Positions 44,859 to 54,552 of a stretch of 64,000 nucleotides of DNA are shown here, piece by piece. Origin of the DNA: Pelagomonas calceolata (lineage: Eukaryota > Sar > Pelagophyceae > Pelagomonadales > Pelagomonadaceae); contig CAKKNE010000002.1 in the NCBI GenBank assembly GCA_918797485.1, positions 648,501 through 712,500 of the forward strand, read 5' to 3'. The translations under genes were made by a program, and so were the position numbers. How positions within the stretch are numbered: the first letter of the stretch is position 1; every line of letters starts with the position of its first letter. Below the pieces are notes generated by a model. It was given only the letters and a program-made list of their open reading frames with translations. It made no database searches and was not told where the DNA came from.

Positions 44859-45491
44859 ATGGCCGACGACGGCAAGGAGCCCAAGGACGACCCCTTCGCG
44901 GACGACGACGACGACGACGATGAAGAGGTAGGTGCCGCCGAGGGCGAGGAAGATTCATCAAAGAAGGGCGTGCCGATGGTCGGGGACGTCACGCTCCAGG
45001 ACGGCCGCCTCTTCTGGGCGGGGTTGTGGGCCGACTCGGAAGCGGACCTCGCGGCGGGCAAGGGCAAGAAGTTCAAATATGGCGGCCCCGAGGGCCAGAC
45101 CGCGGCCGCCCTGACTCAAATGCCGTCGGGCGAGTGGCACGGCTACTTCTTCAACCCCGGCGACGAGGGCGACACGAAGTGCAAGGAGAAGGGCGTCAAG
45201 CTCAAGTTCGACGGTGATAAAGCGAGGGGCGGCGGCGAGAACCAGTTCGGCGAATTTTCTCTGAAGGGTTCCTACGACGCCTCGACCAAAAAGATGACGC
45301 TGCGCAAGGCGTACCTCTACCAGGATGATGATGATGACGACGACGAAATTGTGGATGCGGAGCCCGAGGACGTCGCCGCCGAGATCGCGGGGCTGGAAGG
45401 AGACGCGGAGATCCCCATCGAGGAGCTCCGCAAGCGCATGGCCGCCTTCGAGGAGGAGGAGCGGAAGGCCAAGGCTGCGAAGACCGCCTAA
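44859..45491 (+). CDS. acidic beta-rich protein of unknown function
   Basis: 210 residues from an ACCATGG start. Aspartate runs lie at both ends (FADDDDDDDEE; QDDDDDDDEIVDAEPED). The central ~115 residues hold a domain with WHGYFFNPGDEGD and NQFGEFSLKGSYDASTKKMT. The G-x-F-x-L-x-G-x-Y pattern followed by a strand and K-x-Y resembles the beta domain in the CW zinc-finger protein at 964-4059. The C-terminus is a helix (IPIEELRKRMAAFEEEERKA). No function can be assigned; an acidic histone-binding or scaffold protein is one possibility. Confidence 0.65.
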   Translation: MADDGKEPKDDPFADDDDDDDEEVGAAEGEEDSSKKGVPMVGDVTLQDGRLFWAGLWADSEADLAAGKGKKFKYGGPEGQTAAALTQMPSGEWHGYFFNPGDEGDTKCKEKGVKLKFDGDKARGGGENQFGEFSLKGSYDASTKKMTLRKAYLYQDDDDDDDEIVDAEPEDVAAEIAGLEGDAEIPIEELRKRMAAFEEEERKAKAAKTA

Positions 45492-45496
45492 GTATC

Positions 45497-46258
45497 CTAT
45501 GTATTATCCGCCTGGCCCGCGGCGATGGCGTTCGCGTCCGCCTCCCTCAAGTCCTCTATACTAATCTTCTCGCTATCGAAGAACTTGTCCCTCTGTCCCG
45601 CCTGGATCACGGGCCGCCGCATATTGAGAAGGACGTGGGGCTGCGGCTTCGGTGTTGATTGGTCGCCGACGCGCGCGCCGCGCCTTGCAAAGGCGTCGTC
45701 GGGGTCCTCGCCGGGGGACACGGGCATGCCGATGTCGACACACAATCGTAGCACGTCGGCCACCTCCCGCATGGACACGGGCCGGACGACCGCGACCGTC
45801 GCGTCAAGCGTTCCGCCCCATTCTTCCCTAAAGTTGGTCCGCCCCGCCGACGCCTCCGTCGCGACGTGTTCCTTACCGAGCCGCGCCCGCAGTTTATCGA
45901 TGAGGTCGTCGTAGTTCTTCGCCTCCTCCTCCTCCACTGCTTCCTTCGGCTCCTCGTACCGCATAAAAAAGGACTTCCTACCTCCACCTTGATCACCCTT
46001 GTGGACCTTGACGCGGTTGTCAAAGGCGAGCGGCGGCGTGAACGGCCCTTCCCTTGAATCCTTGCCCGCCATTCTACGCGCGGCGCGCGACTCGAAGTTT
46101 TGTCTTGAGCCGACGGTCGGCGCCGGGCCGTCGCGCGGCGGCAGTCTGTGCTTGATTGTTTCTTTGGGCATCGTCTCGCCGTCGCCTCGACGGCTCCAGA
46201 CCTTTGCGATCTGTGGTGGAGCGTCCTCTCCATCGTCGTCGTCTCTCGGCCTCGGCAT
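45497..46258 (-). CDS. protein with partial FAD-linked-oxidase (PCMH) domain
   Basis: 253 residues. The first ~110 are charged and disordered. Residues about 115-235 (KLRARLGKEHVATEASAGRT, VAVVRPVSMREVADVLRLCV, DIGMPVSPGE, PHVLLNMRRPVIQ) align by eye with the start of the FAD-binding type-4 domain of D-lactate and D-2-hydroxyglutarate dehydrogenases. The glycine-rich FAD loop (PQGGNTG in relatives) is replaced by PGEDPDDAF, and the second half of the domain is missing. It is probably not an active oxidase. Its stop lies 5 bases from the stop of the opposing gene. Confidence 0.6.
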   Translation of the reverse strand: MPRPRDDDDGEDAPPQIAKVWSRRGDGETMPKETIKHRLPPRDGPAPTVGSRQNFESRAARRMAGKDSREGPFTPPLAFDNRVKVHKGDQGGGRKSFFMRYEEPKEAVEEEEAKNYDDLIDKLRARLGKEHVATEASAGRTNFREEWGGTLDATVAVVRPVSMREVADVLRLCVDIGMPVSPGEDPDDAFARRGARVGDQSTPKPQPHVLLNMRRPVIQAGQRDKFFDSEKISIEDLREADANAIAAGQADNT

Positions 46259-46380
46259 CGTCTAGGGCTGCCCTTTTTTGCGCAGCGGTCGCGCGACCCG
46301 TCGAGTGTGTCACCACTGGGCGTCTGCTGGGACGCAGCGGTCACCAATGGGCGTCTTTGACTGCAGCGCTGCCAGATCGA

Positions 46381-46404
46381 GCTAGCGGCATGTAACACAC
46401 TAGC
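46381..46404 (-). promoter_or_regulatory. CTAG-arm promoter motif, copy 13
   Basis: A 24-base reverse copy (GCTAGCGGCAT, then GTAACACACTAGC) in the 298-base head-to-head gap, 123 bases from the start at 46258 and 153 from the start at 46557. A GGGCTGCCC palindrome (46265-46273) sits just upstream of the leftward start. Confidence 0.8.
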
Positions 46405-46556
46405 AAGCGCAGCAAACCGGAAAAACAGCATACTAGTAAACGACCAGCATCGCAGCTTTTCAAGCATTTCGAGACTCAAGACAGCCGCCTGCTTGTGCCT
46501 TGCAACTCGCGAGCCCTCCCACATCAGTAGTAGTGCACCAATCAAGGCCTATCAAG

Positions 46557-47423
46557 ATGCTCCTGCTCCGTGCCGCCCGCGGGGCGCGCGCATTGAGCAC
46601 CCGTGCATTGAGCACGGCACCCCAGTTCGACGAAGCCATGGCAAAAGCTTACAACATCGTCGCGGAGAATCACCGACACAAAGACGGCCCTTGGTCCCGA
46701 ATGCGCGATAAGGTGGTCGACGCCGTCGCGGGACGATCAGGCTGCACCATCCTGGATCTCGCGAGCGGGCCGGGAGAACCCGCAGCGACGGTAGCCGAAG
46801 CGCTGCCCGATGCTGTCGTGCTCGCCACGGACGTGGCCGACGCAATGGTCGCGGCCGCCACCAATGCGACGTCGCACCTCTCGAACGTGAAAGTACAGCT
46901 GGCCGACGCCCAAAACCTCGAGGGCATGAGCGACGCATCCTTCGACGTCGTGACCTGCTGCTACGGCTACATGTTTCCCACGGAGAAGGAGACGGCGCTC
47001 GCGGAAACGCTACGCGTGCTGAAACCGGGCGGCACGCTCGTCGCGACGACGTGGGACATCCTTTATATGATGCCGCTCGCGCGAGACGTTATGACGGACG
47101 TGCTCGGTAAGGAGCCGCCGACGCCGGACCTCAACCCCATGTCGCTCGCCGAGGAAGGCTTGTTCCGATCCCTGGTCGAGGGGGCCGGATTCGTGTCCGT
47201 GGAGCAAGCGACATCGACCTATCCGTTCGACCTCGGCACGGACAGATACATGCAGTTCCGCTGCGGTACGCTGCCGCTCAAGCAGAAATTCGACGAGCTC
47301 GACTGCTGGGCCCAGGCCGAGAGTGCCTTCTGGGAGCACGTCCCGAAGTACGCGTCGGTCGAGAACGGTGCGCTCGTCATGCCCGGGAACACGTTCCGCC
47401 TGACGACGGCCCGCAAGCCCTAA
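46557..47423 (+). CDS. class I SAM methyltransferase with organelle presequence
   Basis: 288 residues from the ATG at 46557. The arginine/serine/leucine-rich start (MLLLRAARGARALSTRALST) is a typical mitochondrial presequence. The core follows the UbiE/Methyltransf_11 pattern: TILDLASGPGEPAATVAEAL (motif I), VLATDVADAMVAAA, VQLADAQNLEGMSDASFDVV (motif II) and TLRVLKPGGTLVATTWDILY (motif III). Known relatives methylate quinones, sterols or other small molecules; the substrate here cannot be read. It is tail-to-tail with ALG8, 26 bases away. Confidence 0.8.
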   Translation: MLLLRAARGARALSTRALSTAPQFDEAMAKAYNIVAENHRHKDGPWSRMRDKVVDAVAGRSGCTILDLASGPGEPAATVAEALPDAVVLATDVADAMVAAATNATSHLSNVKVQLADAQNLEGMSDASFDVVTCCYGYMFPTEKETALAETLRVLKPGGTLVATTWDILYMMPLARDVMTDVLGKEPPTPDLNPMSLAEEGLFRSLVEGAGFVSVEQATSTYPFDLGTDRYMQFRCGTLPLKQKFDELDCWAQAESAFWEHVPKYASVENGALVMPGNTFRLTTARKP

Positions 47424-47449
47424 AGACCACTACAATAAGCATAAGTTTA

Positions 47450-49191
47450 TTAATCCTCGTCCCGGCTCCCCAGCAGCGAGCAGATCGTTTTCAGCAACGA
47501 CCGGGGCTGTTTCGCCCGCGGACGACGCGGCGAGGGCGCTACGACGGAGGCCTCCCAGTCGCCCGCGTTTCGTGCTCGTCCTGCGGCCAGGAGCCGCCGG
47601 GCCGAGTACGCCGTCAGCGCGACGACGGCGACGGCGCCGTAGACGCTCGTGAGCATGAGCGGCAGGAACTCGAGGCGGCCGCCCAGCGCGAGGGGCCAGA
47701 CCTCCTTGAGCGCCACGAGGGCCGCCATGGCGCCGCAGTGGAGCCCATCGCCCGGAAACGCGTCCGCGGCGAATGTAGTGCGTAATATCAGCTCCTCGGC
47801 GCCCACGACGAGCAGCTTGGTCACGCCGTCCGCGCCGCCCGGAATCAGGGGCAGCACCGCGAACGTCGCGAGGCGCGCCGCCTGGCGGAAGACGACGACG
47901 TCGCGCGGCCGGCCCTCGAGCGCCAGCAGCGCCAGCGGCATCAGTGCCACGAGCAGGAACTTCTCGTGGACGTGCCAGCCTGTGGTCGGGGTTCATGCTC
48001 GCAGCACGCGGCGATGGCGTGTTTCGGGATGGATGTCGCGTCGATGGCGTCGGGCGCCACCCATATACGCCATCGCCGCGACGCTCTCGCAGTGTGTCGC
48101 GCCGTCGACGCGAAGGGAAGGCAAGGCAAGGGACGCGGGCACCAACCAAAGCAGAAGGCCGCGAGCGCCGCATGCGCCGCGCAGGGGTAGGTCAGGCGCC
48201 GCGCCGCCGCCGCGCTGGACGTGCGCGCCGCGGCGTAGACCGCCGGCAGGCCCGCGAGGACCGTCAGGAGCGCGCAGGCCTTCGGGCCGGGCGCGGGCAG
48301 CACCTCGACGGCCGTCTCGACGAGGCCGCGCGTCGCGCCGGCGCCCGCGCTCCTCCTCAACACCTTCAGCAGGACGCGGTCCGCGAAGACATACAAAGCC
48401 CAGACGTTCGGCGCCCAGTAGCTGTGCACGAGGCCGCGCGCGTCGAAGGGGAAGAGGCGGCCCGCGAGTTCTGTGAAAGCGGCCCCGAGGCGCCCCGCGC
48501 GCCAGGCCGGCACCAACAAAGGCGCCAAACCAACAGCGAGCGCGGCTATCGACGCGCCGGCGAGCTCGAGGAACGCCTTTACAAAATCTTGGCGCGGGCG
48601 CACGTGCGCCGCGACGAAGACGGCGGCGAGGACCGGCGCGAGCGTCAGGAACAGGTGCTTCGCGCAACACAACAACGCGAAGAGCGCGCCCGCCTTGACG
48701 TGGTCGCCCCGCCTTAGCATGAAGAGCGCGTAGACCAGCAAGCCGAGCAGCAGGCCGTTGTATTGGAAATGGACGTGGTCAACGAGCAGGAGCGCTCCCG
48801 AGCCCGCGAAGGCCAATGCGCTTCTAGTGTCGCCCGCCGTCGCGGCCCGTACCGCTGTTCCTAGACTGACGAGCTCCGTGAGGACTACCGTCGCCCGCTG
48901 GAACCTAATGCATGCTACGGACGCGTAGTCGCGCTCCGACTCTTCTACTATTTTTCCATCGACCTTTGCCGCAATTCTAGCGAGGCCGGCCTCATACATC
49001 GCGAAGAGCGGCGGGTAGTCGAGCGTCCACTGGTTCTGTTGAGCTTGGTCGGCGTACCAGCGGCTGGCGTCCCGACTGTGTGTTATTGCGAGCCAGTTAC
49101 GGTGTACGTCAAAGTCCGTTGAAAAATATGATGGGAAGAGGAGCACTTTGAGGCATGCAGCAACAAGCCATACGCGCCAGTAGTGCTGCAT
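47450..49191 (-). CDS. ALG8: ALG8 dolichyl-P-glucose alpha-1,3-glucosyltransferase
   Basis: Exons 49191-48147 and 47979-47450 give 524 residues, a normal ALG8 length. The luminal motif block is clear: FPSYFSTDFDVHRNWLAITH, WTLDYPPLFAMYE, VDHVHFQYNGLLLGLLVYAL and HSYWAPNVWALY. The splice restores CFG|WHVHEKFLLV, a conserved ALG6/ALG8 site. It adds the second glucose to the lipid-linked N-glycan in the ER membrane; about ten membrane helices are visible. The 167-base intron carries a 14-bp inverted repeat. Head-to-head with DXR. Confidence 0.93.
47980..48146 (-). other. ALG8 intron with 14-bp inverted repeat
   Basis: GT-AG (GTTGGTGCC to GACCACAG), 167 bases. Perfect 14-bp inverted repeat CGCGGCGATGGCGT at 48007-48020 and its complement at 48067-48080, with a further GCGTCGATGGCGT between them. 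It shares the same arm word as the 2OG-oxygenase intron. Flanking 8-mers match at only 5 of 8. Confidence 0.75.
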
Positions 49192-49357
49192 TTTGCTTCA
49201 GAGAGTGTTTTTGCTCTCCCTGCGTTATTTGAATTCTCTGCGTTGCGCGGGCCTGCAGCGCGGCTGGTTGCGCTGTTCTATCGATGATTATTGTCTCGAC
49301 CGCTGATTGATGCTGGAGCACGCAGTGGCATCGATCTGCGCCGCGGCGTGGGTGATT

Positions 49358-49381
49358 GCTAGTGTCTTACAGGCCGCTAGC
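49358..49381 (+). promoter_or_regulatory. CTAG-arm promoter motif, copy 14 (consensus)
   Basis: Perfect consensus copy, identical to 27758-27781, in the 422-base head-to-head gap between ALG8 (167 bases) and DXR (233 bases). Downstream, ACCAGAAGAGGGC and similar purine-rich sequence shows nothing recognisable. Confidence 0.85.
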
Positions 49382-49613
49382 GGGTTCCAACCCGTTTTTT
49401 GTTAAGGCAGTCTTCTCTTCTGGATCTCGAGGGGTGGACCAGAAGAGGGCTGCGCCCTCGAGCTAGCGTACAGGAGCTCTAGTCATGGCATTGCAGCATC
49501 ATCACCTCGAAGCTCAGCGGATCGGTTGCTCACAGGGCATACCACTCGACATAGAGTGTGTATCCCTGCAAGCTCGCACTATCGACGTGCAGCAGCAATA
49601 GACGCGCTTAATA

Positions 49614-51062
49614 ATGAGGACCCTAGCTTTGATATCGACAGCCTCAGCACTGCTGCACAGCCAGGCGCCGCTGCGCAGCTCGACGCCGCTGGGTGCGATC
49701 GACATCACGAACCGCGGCTACGTCCGGATAGACACGGAGAAGGAGACGGTCGCGCACCCGAAGGCCGCGCCGGTCCTCGACGAGGTCTCGCTGCGCAAGT
49801 GCGTGGACGAGGCCGTGCAGGACGCGGACTGGCACCGGCCCATCTCCGTGCTCGGCTCGACGGGCTCCATCGGCACGCAGACCTTGGATTTTTGTCGCGC
49901 GCGGCCCGACCGGTTCTCGGTCATCGCGCTCTGCGCGGGCGCCAACTACAAGCTCCTCGCGACGCAGGTCGCCGAGTTCCGGCGGACCGTGACGACCGTC
50001 GGCATCTCCGACGGGTCCAAGCTCGAACCCCTGAAGGAGGCTTTGAAGGCTGCGGGCGTCGACTGCGCTTCCCTAGAAATCTACGGCGGCGCCGACGCCG
50101 CGACGGCCTGCGCCACGGCGCAGGGCGCCGATGTTGTGGTGACGGGCGTCGTGGGCACCGCGGGGTTACCGCCGACGGTGGCCGCCATCGAGGCCGGGAA
50201 AGACATCGCCCTCGCGAACAAGGAGACTCTGATTGCCGGCGGCCCGGCCATCCTCCCGTTACTCAAAAAGCACGGAACGGCCATGACGCCCGCCGATAGT
50301 GAACACAGCGCCATCTTCCAGGCCCTGCAGGGCGTGCCGCCGAACGGCATGCGGAAAGTAATACTGACCGCAAGCGGCGGCGCCTTCCGCGACCTCACGG
50401 CCGCGGAGCTCGCCGACAAGTGCGAAAACGAGGCCGAGTGGGTGCGCGCGAAAGCGACGACGCACCCGAACTGGGACATGGGCGCCAAAATTACTGTAGA
50501 TAGTGCTACGATGATGAACAAGGGCCTGGAGGTGATTGAAGCGCATTATTTGTTTGGCGCGGATTATGATGACATTGATGTGGTGGTGCACCCGCAGTCG
50601 ATCATCCACAGCGCGATCGAGACGCAGGACAACTCCGTGATTGCCCAGCTGGGCTGGCCGGACATGCGGTTACCTTTACTGTACAGCGTGAGCTGGCCGC
50701 ACCGCGTGCGCATGCCCCAGGACCAGTGGGAGCCGTGCTTCGATCTGGTCGAGTTGGGGAGCATGACGTTCAAGGGTCCCGACAACGACAAGTATCCCTG
50801 CATCGGCTTAGCGTACGCCGCGGGCCGCGTCGGCGGCACGATGACGGGGTGCCTCAACGCGGCGAACGAGATGGCGAACGAGATGTTCCGCGAGGGCGCC
50901 TTCGAGTACCTCGACATCCCGCGCGTCATCGAGGCGGCCATGGAGGCGCACAAGGCGGACTTTATTCAAGAACCGTCGTTGGACGAAATCATCGAGGTCG
51001 ACCTCTGGGCGCGGCGGTTCGTGAAGGACTTCGCGTCGGCGAAGAAGGAGGTCTTCGCGTAG
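49614..51062 (+). CDS. DXR: 1-deoxy-D-xylulose 5-phosphate reductoisomerase
   Basis: 482 residues. Hydrophobic leader [20 protein letters not shown] for plastid import. NADPH-binding [22 protein letters not shown]; the metal and substrate sites [29 protein letters not shown] and [24 protein letters not shown]; and [14 protein letters not shown] are all present in order, so the enzyme should be active. It commits carbon to the plastid MEP pathway for isoprenoids, chlorophyll side chains and carotenoids. Single exon. Confidence 0.97.
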   Translation: MRTLALISTASALLHSQAPLRSSTPLGAIDITNRGYVRIDTEKETVAHPKAAPVLDEVSLRKCVDEAVQDADWHRPISVLGSTGSIGTQTLDFCRARPDRFSVIALCAGANYKLLATQVAEFRRTVTTVGISDGSKLEPLKEALKAAGVDCASLEIYGGADAATACATAQGADVVVTGVVGTAGLPPTVAAIEAGKDIALANKETLIAGGPAILPLLKKHGTAMTPADSEHSAIFQALQGVPPNGMRKVILTASGGAFRDLTAAELADKCENEAEWVRAKATTHPNWDMGAKITVDSATMMNKGLEVIEAHYLFGADYDDIDVVVHPQSIIHSAIETQDNSVIAQLGWPDMRLPLLYSVSWPHRVRMPQDQWEPCFDLVELGSMTFKGPDNDKYPCIGLAYAAGRVGGTMTGCLNAANEMANEMFREGAFEYLDIPRVIEAAMEAHKADFIQEPSLDEIIEVDLWARRFVKDFASAKKEVFA

Positions 51063-51123
51063 GGTTGGCGGGTAAAGTTCGCGTTCGGGAATTACTACTC
51101 CGTTCGGAGATATATATATACAA

Positions 51124-52965
51124 TTAGGCCTCGCGCGCGCCGTCCTCGGAGGAGGAGTCCTCCTCGTCGTCGTCGTCGTCCCCCGAGGAGCTGCCCGTTT
51201 CCGGATCTCCTCCCGGTGGCATCATCACCGCCGGCGGCGGCTGCATAGCGAATGTCCCGTTCGGAAGTTCGGTGAATCGGCCGTTTTCCAAAAGGGCCTC
51301 GAGCGTGGAACGTTCGATGAGCACGCGCTCCCGACGACCACCAACTTGCAGGACGATCTCGACCTCGTCGTCGTCGTCGCTGCCGTAGCCGTCGGGCGTG
51401 CCGTAGCTCGCGAGGTCCCCGTGCGCCAGGACCCACATGTCGTCGAAGTGACGGTCGACTTGCCAGCCGCCGAATATAACGAGTAGCGGGCGCCATGGGT
51501 AGAGGGAGCAGGAAGCATGAAACTTGCGCGGCGTCGGCGTCGTTTCGCCACCACCGAGGTCCTGCAGCGCGACGGTGGCCGGCGACGAAACGCTGCGCGT
51601 GAGTCCAGCAGCTAATCGAGAGAGTGCCCGGCGGGCCAGTCCGCGGCGCTCCGTCTCCGCCGCCTGAGCGCTCGCCGCCGCCTGTGTCATCTCCGCCGTC
51701 ACCGCCGCGTCGACGACCGCGGCGAGGTCTAGAACGCAGACAGCCGGGTCCGGGTTGTCGCCGCCGCCGTACAGTAAAACGCAGTCCTTGGAAACGCGGC
51801 AGGCCGTGTGGTGGCGACCCGGCGCGCACGATTCGTGAGCGAGTTGTACTGTCGGGAGAAAGGGATCACGGTAAACGTCCCCCAGAGTGTGCAAATCTAG
51901 CACTTGGGCCACGCTGTGCTCCTGGCAGCGCGCGGGATCGTCAAGGATGCTCCCAGTTCCCCCGCCGACGAACACGATGTACGCGCCGCCGCCGCGCTCG
52001 ACGAGAGCGGCTGAGTGGCCGTGTGTCGGCAGACCGCGACCGTGCGTCGGCAGATCGAACCACTTCCAGGACTTGACGCAGAGCACCTGCGGAGCTGCCA
52101 ACTCTCTTCCGTTTTCGGTGTGGCCGCCATAGAAGACCACGGCCCCCTCCGGGAAATTTAGCGCCTCCGCAAAGCAGCGCGCGGGCACGTATGTCGCCGT
52201 GTGGGCGCAGCGCCGAGTCGGCGTCGACCCGGAGGCCTCGGGTCGCACCCAATGCACGCGCGGGGCCTCGTCTCCACCGAGATCCGCCAGCACACCGACG
52301 GCCAAGCTTTCATGCTCGTGCCTATAGCCACCGAGTCCGCCGCCGAAGGCCAGGATCAGGTGCGCGCGGTCGCCGGCCCGCAGAAACCCCGCGGGCGCGA
52401 GCGAGGCGACAAGCGCCTGAGACGGCGCCGCGCCGCCGCCGGGCAGCCAGAGCGGCGTCAGCGATTGCGCGCCGCCAGGATGCGCCGGGGCACCAGACGA
52501 CGGGCAGAGCCGGAAGCGCGGCTCCGCTTCGGCGCCCCGCGCGAAGGCTTCGTAGGCATCCGCGCTGCTCACTTCCAAGTCCGTCTGGGGTCCGCGCCCA
52601 GTCCAGCCGCCGTAGTTGTAGATGTGCCGGCCGTCCGGCGAGATGAACATTTGCGGCGCGGCCACGCGGTCGCCCAGCCCGTGCGCGCGCGTCGGACCTG
52701 CGGCCCACCGCGCCGCGCTCGGACCGACCTTACACCGAGCGTAAGCGGCGCGCCAGCTCGGCTCGTCGTTGGCATCCCAGCGGCCGACGCAGAAATCCAG
52801 CTTCGTTTTGAGGTGCCACCAGCGCTCGTCCTGCAGGGCGCGCCACCGCTTGATCGCGCCGCCCGCGCCGCAGCAGTCGGGGCCTTCCAGGAACACCATG
52901 ACATGGCGCTGCAGGTCATCCGCGAGGGTGGCTATGTAGCATGGATTCGTCGTGTTCTCCGTCAT
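51124..52965 (-). CDS. Kelch/beta-propeller protein with F-box-like N-terminus
   Basis: 613 residues from the ATG at 52965. The N-terminal 60 residues (IATLADDLQRHVMVFL, then AIKRWRALQDERWW) look like an F-box-type helical start. Kelch-like blades follow: HIYNYGGWTGRG, LILAFGGGLGGYRHE, GAVVFYGGHTENGR, YIVFVGGGTGS, CVLLYGGGDNPD and LLVIFGGWQVDRHFDDMWVL. The C-terminus holds VEIVLQVGGRRERVLIERST and an acidic tail. F-box/Kelch proteins recruit substrates to SCF ubiquitin ligases, and that role is inferred. Single exon. Confidence 0.75.
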   Translation of the reverse strand: MTENTTNPCYIATLADDLQRHVMVFLEGPDCCGAGGAIKRWRALQDERWWHLKTKLDFCVGRWDANDEPSWRAAYARCKVGPSAARWAAGPTRAHGLGDRVAAPQMFISPDGRHIYNYGGWTGRGPQTDLEVSSADAYEAFARGAEAEPRFRLCPSSGAPAHPGGAQSLTPLWLPGGGAAPSQALVASLAPAGFLRAGDRAHLILAFGGGLGGYRHEHESLAVGVLADLGGDEAPRVHWVRPEASGSTPTRRCAHTATYVPARCFAEALNFPEGAVVFYGGHTENGRELAAPQVLCVKSWKWFDLPTHGRGLPTHGHSAALVERGGGAYIVFVGGGTGSILDDPARCQEHSVAQVLDLHTLGDVYRDPFLPTVQLAHESCAPGRHHTACRVSKDCVLLYGGGDNPDPAVCVLDLAAVVDAAVTAEMTQAAASAQAAETERRGLARRALSRLAAGLTRSVSSPATVALQDLGGGETTPTPRKFHASCSLYPWRPLLVIFGGWQVDRHFDDMWVLAHGDLASYGTPDGYGSDDDDEVEIVLQVGGRRERVLIERSTLEALLENGRFTELPNGTFAMQPPPAVMMPPGGDPETGSSSGDDDDDEEDSSSEDGAREA

Positions 52966-53124
52966 TTGAGTGTTGGTTGTAGCTGGTTGGGAGAGCTGCG
53001 GAGGTTTTTTGGCCTGGCTTAGCGGCGGTGCCAAGAAATTCGATAACGCGCGTTGTTCTTCGCCACGCGTTGTGTACGCTTGCCTGAGCTCAGCGAGGTG
53101 CTCTCACAGCTTTCTAGTAGGATG

Positions 53125-53148
53125 CCTAGTGTCTTACAGACCGCTAGC
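53125..53148 (+). promoter_or_regulatory. CTAG-arm promoter motif, copy 15
   Basis: A 24-base copy (CCTAGTGTCTTACA, then GACCGCTAGC), 160 bases from the start at 52965 and 174 from the start at 53322, in the 357-base head-to-head gap. Confidence 0.8.
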
Positions 53149-53321
53149 TATTATCGGCGTCGGCTTTGTGGGGCACGCTATTACTTGTAGCTAGCAAATA
53201 ACTGGAGTCGCTGCACGTCCGCGAGCGCTTTACCTGTTTCTGTCTCGCGCTTGAAATCAAAAGCTTGGGCTCTCGATTGTTTTCTCCTCATAATAGCAAA
53301 AGGATCGGCAAAACAGGTCGC

Positions 53322-54503
53322 ATGCCACGCAAAAAAAAACCACCGCCACGCATCATTGATGAGTTCGGTAGCCTTATTGCATCATTGGTCGCGAGATATC
53401 TCGACAGCCTAATAGCCGTGCGCCTGCTGCGCAAGACCGCGAAGCGCTGCAGCCCCGCGGGCGCGCTCCGGCTGTGGACGTTCGACTGCTGCAATGAGCA
53501 ACAAGCGAACGAGCTCGCGTCGGAGGTGGATAGAGACGCGGTCATCGTCGTGCGCGTGCACTGGAGTCTTCAATCTGGGGTCCAACCAGGATCACACGTT
53601 ATAGTGAACATGAGCCCGTTCCCAGACGGGTACTTCCGTCACTGCGAATCGATCTGCCTCGTCGGATTCCCACGATACCTCGAAGCCGCGGTTGTCGACG
53701 CCGGCACTGGGAGTTCAATTCGTTTCATGCCTCATGGCAACGCTCTCACCGCGCGCGACGGCTGGGCTGCCGTCTTTGCGGAAGCCCCCGCGGCGCAGGG
53801 CGTGACTCGTCGCTTCCGCCTACGAGTAAACGACGTGTCGAGGACATTCTTCAGCACATTCGAGGACGGCCGGCACGGATCGTCCAATTTCTGCGAACTC
53901 GACGATGGCGGTGCGCCGGTCGACGTGCGCCTCGACTGGCTGCCGGTCCTGCCCGCGTCGCGGTTTCGCGTCGAGACCCGCGACGACCGCGCCGCGTTCG
54001 TCTTCGACCGCTCCTTGACGCGCGGCATGGCCGCGGAGGACGCCATCATGTCGCCGCGCACCGTCTTCGGGACCCTGTCGGTGCTGGTCTTCCCGGCGGG
54101 TCGGAACATTGGCGGGTCGGCTAAAGTGTTCCTCCGTCTCATGACGTACGACGACCCCCGGGACCGGGACCGCTGGCGCCACTTCGACGTCGCCGTCGAG
54201 GGCCGACGCGTTGGTACGATCTCGAACTCGTTTCGTATGAATAGAGAGCTTGCTGGACTCAACGTGGGCCTGTCCGAAGAGCTCTTCCCGCGAAGCCGCC
54301 CGGGCGGCCAGATCGTCGTAGAGATCACTGAGCGTCCCGCGACATTGGGGCTGTGTGATTGGATTTGCGGCGCCTGTGGGAAGTTGCATCAAGATCCTAC
54401 GCAACCTCCTGAGTTCTTCCACGGTGACCTATCGGGCCATCGCTGCAACGCGTGCCGGGCCCCGCTCAACTTGAGCATCCTGGCTCTCCATGCCACCCAG
54501 TAA
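53322..54503 (+). CDS. unknown protein with C-terminal zinc ribbon
   Basis: 393 residues from the ATG at 53322 (MPRKKKPPPRIIDEFGSLIA). The N-terminal ~60 residues could be an F-box-like helix set (SLIASLVARYLDSLIAVRLL). The middle is beta-rich without a known signature. The C-terminus has two CxxC knuckles (CDWICGACGKL and HRCNACRAPLN) about 30 residues apart, a zinc ribbon. Codon use is more mixed than in the neighbours. Function unknown; a ubiquitin or RNA-binding adaptor is possible. Confidence 0.6.
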   Translation: MPRKKKPPPRIIDEFGSLIASLVARYLDSLIAVRLLRKTAKRCSPAGALRLWTFDCCNEQQANELASEVDRDAVIVVRVHWSLQSGVQPGSHVIVNMSPFPDGYFRHCESICLVGFPRYLEAAVVDAGTGSSIRFMPHGNALTARDGWAAVFAEAPAAQGVTRRFRLRVNDVSRTFFSTFEDGRHGSSNFCELDDGGAPVDVRLDWLPVLPASRFRVETRDDRAAFVFDRSLTRGMAAEDAIMSPRTVFGTLSVLVFPAGRNIGGSAKVFLRLMTYDDPRDRDRWRHFDVAVEGRRVGTISNSFRMNRELAGLNVGLSEELFPRSRPGGQIVVEITERPATLGLCDWICGACGKLHQDPTQPPEFFHGDLSGHRCNACRAPLNLSILALHATQ

Positions 54504-54552
54504 TTCTTTTGGAATTTTGCAAGCCACAGTACCACAAACTTACGCTCGAAAC

